Below, piece by piece: positions 57,003 through 64,000 of a stretch of 64,000 nt of DNA. Source of the DNA: Russula earlei (lineage: Eukaryota; Basidiomycota; Agaricomycetes; Russulales; Russulaceae). Position numbers and translations under genes: made by a program. The number at the start of each line of letters is the position of its first letter. The stretch's first letter is position 1. The notes under the pieces were generated by a model. It had not been told where the DNA came from, did not search any database, and worked only from the letters and a program-made list of their open reading frames with translations. The DNA lies in the NCBI GenBank assembly GCA_025769875.1, contig JAGFNK010000149.1:47010-111009 (forward strand), given 5' to 3'.

Positions 57003-57693
57003 TTAAGAAAGAGCCAGTAGTAAGTACTGGCTGTCACCCGGTATTGCAAAGCACATTATCGATCCAGAGAGAGGGATGTTGGGAGTAAGGTTGCTGTGCC
57101 AGTGGGACCCTGACATTCCAGCCACACCGGCAATGGTCTCACATTCGGGGCTCTCATGTATGTGGGCCCGGATGTGCTGAACAGTGTTATCTGCAGTGTC
57201 ACAGAGAGATGCACATAGCGCGAAAATCATAAGTCACCGGAAGGAAATTCAAGTCAGCCTAGGACGCTCAATTTGACACGCATCGCAACATACTCATCCA
57301 GGCATGGTAAATCGGTCCAAATATTACCCCACGTGAAGGTACTCGTGGTCACAGAAGGCGGCCGTGAGTCATTCTATATTGCCACTCGTTCGGGGGCAGA
57401 ACTGTATACCAGATGCGCCATCGTCGGCGACACGTAACTTGTTTCAAGCTGTGCAAGATCAAACAGAGGTGTGATTCGTCCGGTGGCGTTCAATGCAGAT
57501 GTAGATGTTGAGGTGAAGAAATGCGGCTATCCCTCAGTGGAACCGTTGGACACGAACAAGAAACACACCTGTACAGCCTGTAGATCATGATGGATGAGGA
57601 ATAAACGTACGCTACTCGCCTCGAAGTCAGTCCACGTGATCGTGCACGGTTACGCGACGAGGGGGCAACAAAAGCAACAACACCCATAATCAT
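57003..57693 (-). pseudogene. Probable broken gene upstream of the conserved hypothetical
   Basis: Minus-strand coding-like segments SVTTSTFTWGNIWTD / LPCLDEYVAMRVKLSV (about 57265-57375) and HIRAHIHESPECETIAGVAG / MSGSHWHSNLTPN (57065-57175). They look like consecutive exons of one gene. The end appears frameshifted: the annotated frame stops after LLLALS, while a neighbouring frame reads YYWLFLNEDCQTCQ. I cannot assemble a clean model with a start codon, so I list it as probably degenerate. Function unknown. Confidence 0.4.
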
Positions 57694-57699
57694 ACGGCC

Positions 57700-59065
57700 A
57701 CAACCAGGTAACTCTATTTTTTCATGAGATTGAGCCAGAGAGTACCTTGACCAACTTTTAGAGCCAATAATGCATGACTCTCCCCTTCGACTTTACTGCA
57801 TTGTTTGTTGTCTCACAACGTGCCCTGGCATCCATCCCATCCCAAACCCTAGTAGCACACCATCTAACTCGGAGTATGTGTCCTGGAAGTAAAAAACTCC
57901 CCTGAAATTAGATCTTCCAGGAAGTCAAGCCCATACATCTTTATGTGAGCTTATGAAGATGAGGCTAGAGGAGGAAAGAGATGGTGACCTGGAGAAAGGA
58001 GCGAGATTTGGTATAAATAACAACCACAAATACCGTGACGTGAGAAACTTTCTGGTAGCGCGCAGCTCGTCAAGACCGAACCAAAAACCACAGGCATTCA
58101 TGCCTCCCATTTCACACAGCACCCGAAACCGCCTTGGGAAGGCGTTGTTGAACGAACGCACCGATTTAATCTATGCCACAGGTACGTTTCTAGTGCACCA
58201 CGTATATCGGAGACGAGCGAACCTCGACGAAAGCCCCGCTAATGGCTTGACCAACTTGAATTCGCCTCCATCCATGATGACGGAACTGATAGCACAATTT
58301 TTGAGTTAGCGTTATCTCACTGGCAGTAGACAGTAGACTTGAACCTCTCGTCTTTGTGGATTGCAAAACAAGGGAGACGTTGGTGTGACTTGAAATCTAT
58401 GCAACTTGGTGTTTGATTTACACAGTAGTCAAACTTAGATCGGAATCATTTGGCGTCCAACACTCCGCATCTCTGCTGTATACAGTATAGGCTAACGGCG
58501 TTCTTCATACGATCACTAATCGAACTAAGGGTTACAGTAGAAGGGAAGGGCGCGAAGTACCCACCGAGAAGCCAATTCGGTTGTTAGGACACCAAGAATT
58601 GTACAAGCCCAAATCCGATTGGCGTTCAACGTTCAACGTTCAAATTCCAGATGCTCTTTCTTCTGTTGTCACCTTTCATCTCCCACATTAATTCAATATG
58701 TAAGCAAAATATCATATATTACCTGGCCGTGCGAGAAACGATTTTTGCAGGAAGTTCCACCTCACCTTCGAGTCGGAAATGAAGCGTCTTTGCAAAAGCG
58801 AAGGAAAAGAGACTGATGCTTATAGAACGGCGTATACAGGGCTTTTATTCTAAAAGCGATTGGAGCTGTGGTCCGTATCGGTAGCCGACATCGGATCCCG
58901 CGTTTTTCTCAACGGCGTCAAATTTTGGTTTGGACAACTTAAGCCAATATAATATCGTTCCGCCCGCCCGCCCGCACTGGCCGCGCTGTCACTCCTTTTT
59001 TCTCTTATATATCTATATGCTTGTCCTCTGAGGGTGAAGGGTTTCACACATCCCCCTTCAAATTT
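57700..59065. other. Intergenic DNA, no gene seen
   Basis: Short frames only. A TATATATCTATAT element at about 59006-59018 precedes the gene starting at 59066 and is a plausible core promoter. Confidence 0.4.
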
Positions 59066-60220
59066 ATGTCGATAATGACCCCTTCCAGATGTAATAACGA
59101 AATGACCAGCTCAATACATGCAAACTATAACGTGTCACGGAATGATCTGCCTGCTTCGGTTCAGCAACCTTTTGCTTTCTCGGAGCAGATTACTGTGCAG
59201 GAGAGCGGGGACGACTTCAGTGCGTGTTGTACGGGCTGCTTCTAGTGGAACGCGTAGCTAAATGTAGGGTATTGCAACACAGGTGCTGGAATCGCAACGT
59301 CTCAGCTTAAGTTGCACGATAGCCATGGAGACGAAAAATCAGTAGACATGCTCGCCTTGGAACATGAAACTTACCTTCGTCCTTCACGTTCCAGCTCCAC
59401 CATCCCTCGTTTCATGGGTCGGCTCCGAGTCGGAGCCAGCGTGCGCAGCTTATCAACGCTGGGCACGATACCCAGTTGGCGGAGCGGTCCTCTTCCGAAT
59501 GCTCACAACCCATACTCCAAAATGGATGCACGAGACGACGGCGAAGGCTCGGGCTCCTGGACCGACGCCCCTGATCACGGGCCTTCACATCCACCTGGCA
59601 CGGCATCTTCCCGACACTCATGCTACCGCTCTTTTCGTCGCCGCCGTTATGATAAGAGTATCACCAGGAGTCAAATTGACGGTTCACAGGCTTCCGTTCC
59701 TCTATGGGACCTTTTCTCGCGCTTTTCGCGCAGCACGACGGCGACGAACAGACATCATGACCCAACCAGCTGCTGCCGCTCTCGCAGCTCGCTCGACACA
59801 GAACAATCGTCTTTCACTCTATCGACTTCGACTTCGGTGGAATCATATCCTTCCCCATTCTCCGCAGATGCCGTCGCTGTGTTTCAGGGACTGCTGGATA
59901 ACGAGGCGCCATCCTTTGACGGCAGTGTGAAGCATCACCACATTCTCGAGGACCAGGTTCTGGTTATCTTCGCGGAGGCTATTGAAGGGTCAAGTACGAG
60001 CACCGATGGAATTTCTGTACATGCTGTACCGAAACGGCGTGGCCTTCTTGTCCTCTTGAGGCGACGCGTCAATGCCATGACAAACTGCGTGGTGCTCGCC
60101 CTACGCAAGTTTCGGACCGTACTTCATAAGGCTCGCCTATCACCCTCCTGTGTCGATGATGACGACCACTCTGTTCAATACGACATTCCATGTCTCGCGT
60201 ACATTACATGCTTGTGGTGA
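59066..60220 (+). CDS. Hypothetical protein, 363 aa, two exons
   Basis: Exons 59066-59219 and 59283-60220, with a 63-bp intron (GTGCGT ... CAACACAG) giving 1092 bp in frame. The product starts MSIMTPSRCNNEMTSS. It has a Ser/Arg-rich middle (RPSRSSSTIPRF, RSFRRRRYDKS) and a more structured C-terminal part (DAVAVFQGLLDNEAPSFDG, HILEDQVLVIFAEAIEG, RGLLVLLRRRVNAMTNCVV). No known domain is recognised. Support comes from the clean splice, the upstream TATA-like box and the long frame. Confidence 0.55.
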
Positions 60221-61237
60221 CTTCGACATGCCGGTGACGACTTGACTTATTCTTCTATTATAGTTGTTGAATATCAGCGGTGCTATACAGAATTTTAAAG
60301 ATTGAACCTACGTCGAGATCGCAAGTGCAGTAAGGTTTCTGAGAAGCTCTGCTGCCGAGTCTTCATGGAGCATCCCCTATGATCCACTTGGCTCAGGTTT
60401 CCCATATCCTGAAGTGCTTTACGTCAATCGAAGCCCCCCATAATGATCGGGGTCGGCGCCAACGATATCGATAATAAAAACTCAGCGCATGGACACCGAA
60501 AACAAGATGCTTGAAACGGCTACATGGATGGGCCATTTCAAGTCTTTGACCATGCAGACGTAAACTCCGCGCCTCTGCGGCATCTGCGGCTTCTGCCGCG
60601 GTGCCTGCCAATAAGGCGTGACGCTGCCTTCTTTGCCAAACACCTATCTTCTTCCACTGGCAGAAGCCAAGGGCCATCTGAAGACCATACGTCGCACATG
60701 CGCAGCACGGCACGCTGTGCGTTAATGGCAAAGATGAAGACACGAGAAAAACAGTATTAGCCACAGTATCCCTGGGTCGGATGGAACCTCGGATCACGTA
60801 TAAGGAACCCCCATCAGGACTGCACACGGGATCTAGGTTGCGCCGCGCTCGTTAATCCGTGCCAGTGATTGTTAGCAAGGTCCCAGGCCTCGTGCAAGGT
60901 CAAGTTTGTGAGATAATAACCACCATGGGGCAGAACGCTGAGGCCGCAAACTTGAAGACTCGAACCTCAGCAGTCGAAGCTGGGAGAAACATAGTCTCAC
61001 CCGTGGGGACTCTCTGCCGTAAATGGCTTATGAACCCAAAAATATTCCATCAGTCTACCGTGAGTGTGCTTCCATGGAGCTTCATCACGCGCTCGCCACC
61101 GTCTTGGGAGAAAAGCCCAGGCATGATGCACTGAAGGAGCCGCGACCGTGCCATGCCAGTGCCAGTGTCTCAGAATCCCTGTATGGCAAAGTATTCAAAG
61201 GTGGAGAGTTCCTTTTGACAGAGCCGGGTGAATGATT
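60221..61237. other. Intergenic DNA, no confident gene
   Basis: Short frames on both strands without domains or splice support. Confidence 0.4.
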
Positions 61238-61609
61238 TGTTGGAGCTATGGAATAAGGGCTCAGTCTTGTGTGTAAAAGACTGACTTCAGGTTAGTATGC
61301 TAACCTATGGAATAAGGGCTATGTACAGTATTAGCTATAAAGGAATGTAAAGGAAGGTGTAGTACTGACCTCAGTCTTGTGTGTAAAAGACTGAGGGAAA
61401 ACGAACGATAACTAAATTCGAATCATTTACACGTACGGTCCGGATTGTCCGTTCGCGCGGCACTTAGCGGCTGCACGTCCAACACGCCCCCTCAGCCCGA
61501 GTGGCGCGCGTTCTCTCCCATTTCCATCGCGAGACCTTTGTGCTTCTCGCAGCTGGGACCCTTTTTCAATACATTGGCTACTGGCTCTTCTGATGGAGTG
61601 TAGGCAAGA
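61238..61609 (-). mobile_element. 3' end of a copia element (LTR plus 125 bp of internal sequence)
   Basis: The LTR at 61238-61484 is the inverse of the 24156-28450 element's LTR (TGTTGG...CCAACA). Bases 61485-61609 match the reverse complement of the last ~125 internal bases before that element's 3' LTR. The similarity stops exactly where another LTR begins, so this copy was cut by a later insertion or rearrangement. Confidence 0.88.
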
Positions 61610-62065
61610 TGTTGGAGTTGTGGCCAGCCACAGCGTGACGAGTCAGTCATGTGCTCACGTGGCGCGTGACAAACAAGCGCAAATGTATATAGTTCGTTTT
61701 TACGGAATTTTCTCGTCCCTCAGTCTTCTACAATAAGACTGAGGTCAGTCACACACTCATTTACTTCACACACGTAACTAATTACTCCTTTAGTATTCGC
61801 TACAGGTTAGAACACTCCTTAATATAGTCTTCTACAATAAGACTGAGTATTCGCTACAGATTATGAGACCTGAGCGTCTCTAGACAAAACAAGTCGACAT
61901 CTAAACACACCCAGAACTAAGAACAAACATCATAGCAAATGAGTACCAGTACATCCCCGCCAAACAGCAGAAATGCCCCTTCTGCAGGAGCCATGAAAAC
62001 TACCTCAAAGGCCAACTCGCGCCACTATGATGTGCCTTTCCTTGATGACGAAGGGACCGAGTTGT
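61610..62065 (+). mobile_element. 5' end of a second, related copia family (LTR, PBS, gag start)
   Basis: The LTR at 61610-61858 begins TGTTGGAGTTG and ends CGCTACA. It is followed by the same primer-binding sequence GATTATGAGACCTG as the other copia element. A gag start at 61939 (MSTSTSPPNSRNAPSAG ... YDVPFLDDEGTE) is cut off at 62065 by the next element's LTR. Confidence 0.82.
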
Positions 62066-62659
62066 TGTAAACTACCCCTTTGTCGGTTCGTCCATTATCG
62101 TTCTTCTTTGTTATCCTTGTCTCCGTGGTTACTGTTTCATCCCTTGATGGTGATCCCCTATTGTTTCATCTATTGTGTTTCACCTATTGTGTTTCACCCA
62201 TTGTCGAGTTACTTTTGCTATTGGTCTACCTTTATCTATTGTTCTGCTTATGGTACTGTACAGCCTCGCCACACACAGTATTTAAGCGCCTGTAGAAGCT
62301 GGGGAATGCCCCAAGCTTAGCTTTGTCCCATTTCTGTCGCATCCCTTGCCTTGTACACTCTCTCAATCACAACTTGCTTGTTGTGCTGGCCTACACCTTG
62401 CTTGACCTGAGCACACCTCAAGGAACCCTTGTGTTCCTCTTCCTCCTCTGCCTCTCTCTCATCGCCTTCCTCTTCTGTGAAACCAGGAGATCGACTCTGT
62501 CTGCGGACTGAGTCATTGTCTGACTCAGCCTTGAGACGCTAAACCATTGAACCGGTCTCCTTGAGCCGGCCCCACTGAACCCTTGAACCAAGTCACAGGG
62601 ACTTGGCCCCACTGAACCTTGAGCTAACGCTCTTACGGCCGCGACGCCGTACACAAGCT

Positions 62660-64000
62660 AAGCTTCCTTACTCCATTCTGGAGATCAACCTCGAACTACC
62701 ATCGAATCGTTGGGTCCGCGTCCAACCTAGACCATCCCCAGACCTTCCTGAACACGTCGTAGGAGCTGCCACTTGGGACAGCTTTCACACCTTCCTCTGT
62801 TACATCACCACTGAAAACGACGAAGAACTACCAGTCGAATTCATCAACAACCGTTGGTTCGAATTATGACTTAGGAGAGGACAACTCTACACTCATCTAG
62901 ACCTAGAACTCCTCAGAAACAGTCTTGGATTAGGCTACTGGAGAGAAAACGACCCTCTCTACGAACCACCGTCAGAATCAGAAACCTCTTCCACAGAAGG
63001 CAACCCCCCGGAACAACAAAACACCATTGAAACTCAGACACCCTTTGAATCCCCTGCACTAGAACCAGAGGACCCCCCTGAAAACCAAGAACCTGTTGAA
63101 ACCTTAGAAATTGACCCACAGAACCTCCCAGAACCTGATATGGCAGCCCAACCCCAAGTCGCTGTACAACCCCCCCAGATAGCCGCTCAGGCTCCCCAGA
63201 TAGCCGCTCAGGCTCCCCAGATAGCCGCTCAGGCTCCCCAGATGGCCGCTCAGGCCCCTCAGATTGCTGTCCAGGCCCCCCCAGCCATTGTTCCACCCCC
63301 TCAAGCAGCTGCTCCCACACCACAAGGCACTAATGGGTCCCTCAGCGGTAAAGAGCCCACTGCCTTCACAGGAGAAAGGAACAAAACAAAGAGATTCATC
63401 ATGGAATTCAACCTATTCTGGGGCCTCAATGATGACAAGGCAGTAATGATCTCCCCTTTTAAACGAACGATGCTGGCTCTCTCCTATATTCAAGGAGAAA
63501 AGGTTGAAGAATGGGTCAATTCACAAGCAACCGCACTCAGAGAAAAAGTAAACAGAGCTCAGAACCCCATCAACAGAATGAATGAAATATTGTGGAATGA
63601 CTTTGTTACAGACTTTATGTTCAAGTTCACTAACACTGCGGAGAAAGAGGATGCCCAAGCGGCTCTCGCCAAACATACAATGAAAGAATCCCTCGATGAT
63701 TACATTTCCACCTTCGAAACAACTGTTAAATAAGACAGGGTGGCCAGAAACGGACGTAATCGCCATCGAAAGCTTCAAAAATGGCCTAAAAATCGGACTC
63801 TACCGCGCAATCCTAAACAGGGACGTCTGGCCTACCACCCTTCAAGAATGGAAGGAGGAAGCCAGGAGACAACATCGCTGCTTCATCACCATCAGAGAGA
63901 AACTTAAAGAAAAACCACACACCCCCCTTCGGAACACAGGTCCCATCACCCTGATCGGATGCAAGTGGACGCTGCCAAGTCCAACTTCAAAAAACTCACT
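62660..64000 (+). pseudogene. Ty3 gag, interrupted
   Basis: Capsid-type protein: an N-terminal part (LEINLELPSNRWVRVQ ... WFEL) ends in a TGA at 62866-62868 with the frame continuing beyond it. An acidic Pro/Glu region and a (PQIAAQA)n repeat follow, then the Gag core with GKEPTAFTGERNKTKRFIME and FTNTAEKEDAQAALAKHTM. A TAA at 63731-63733 and a frame change lead to WPETDVIAIESFKNGL and LQEWKEEARRQHR. At least two lesions make it non-functional as it stands. Confidence 0.8.
63158..63285 (+). repeat. 21-bp minisatellite inside gag
   Basis: CAGATAGCCGCTCAGGCTCCC repeated about four to five times, the last units diverged, encoding (PQIAAQA)n. Confidence 0.85.

Larger units (their letters stand above)
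62066..64000 (+). mobile_element. Ty3/gypsy element, 5' part (LTR and gag), continues beyond the window
   Basis: Starts TGTAAACTACCCC at 62066, in the middle of the copia gag, so it is probably the younger insertion. An LTR-like region with CACAGTATTTAAGCGCC near 62275 runs to about 62600; its exact end and the primer site are unclear. Gag-like coding follows to the window end. Confidence 0.75.

Overview
This is nuclear DNA of a filamentous basidiomycete, most likely an Agaricomycete (mushroom-forming fungus). The evidence is the consistent 45-60 bp introns, the Goodbye-domain NACHT-ankyrin genes, a fungal AUR1, an M36 fungalysin, a Rab18-type GTPase and chromodomain Ty3 elements. No bacterial operon features, CRISPR arrays or convincing tRNA/rRNA genes were seen.

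Region 1 (1-16.4 kb) is a nest of transposons. A decayed minus-strand Ty3 chromovirus (1-8760) carries about 3 kb of extra coding-like sequence upstream of gag. Its 5' LTR is shared with a truncated second copy. A solo LTR in the opposite orientation follows. A 2.9 kb non-autonomous DNA transposon with ~410 bp inverted repeats (11270-14188) separates it from a plus-strand Ty3 pol remnant (14189-16270).

Region 2 (about 17-45.2 kb) is dominated by a direct segmental duplication. Segments 16993-24052 and 38753-45187 each hold an intact eight-exon NLR-like gene (Goodbye-NACHT-ankyrin, minus strand) and, upstream, a Rab18-like gene. My exon models are divisible by three in both NLR copies (1547 and 1346 aa). 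They differ mainly in the number of near-identical 33-residue ankyrin units (nine versus three). The Rab18 copy at 22.7-23.8 kb is badly decayed. The copy at 43.8-44.9 kb is intact except for one extra base near its N-terminus. The 14.7 kb between the copies holds an internally deleted Ty1/copia element with a 5-bp target duplication (GACCA), a 5'-truncated LINE with a 16-bp target duplication, part of a host-like gene, an inverted-repeat element and a ~117-bp-period satellite.

Region 3 (45.2-60.3 kb) is the host gene zone: an M36 fungalysin (eight exons, two frame breaks), inositol phosphorylceramide synthase AUR1 transcribed divergently from it, a 90-aa secreted or membrane miniprotein, a 252-aa four-exon conserved hypothetical, a broken gene upstream of that, and a 363-aa hypothetical.

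Region 4 (61.2-64.0 kb) is a second nest: the 3' end of a copia element, the 5' end of a related copia family, and then a Ty3 element whose LTR and gag run off the window.

The best candidate for new biology is the NLR pair: tandem paralogs with recently expanded, nearly uniform ankyrin units, a GC-AG intron beside a 25-bp P-loop micro-exon, and intact frames next to decaying neighbours. Second are the stem-loop modules conserved between the copia LTR families.
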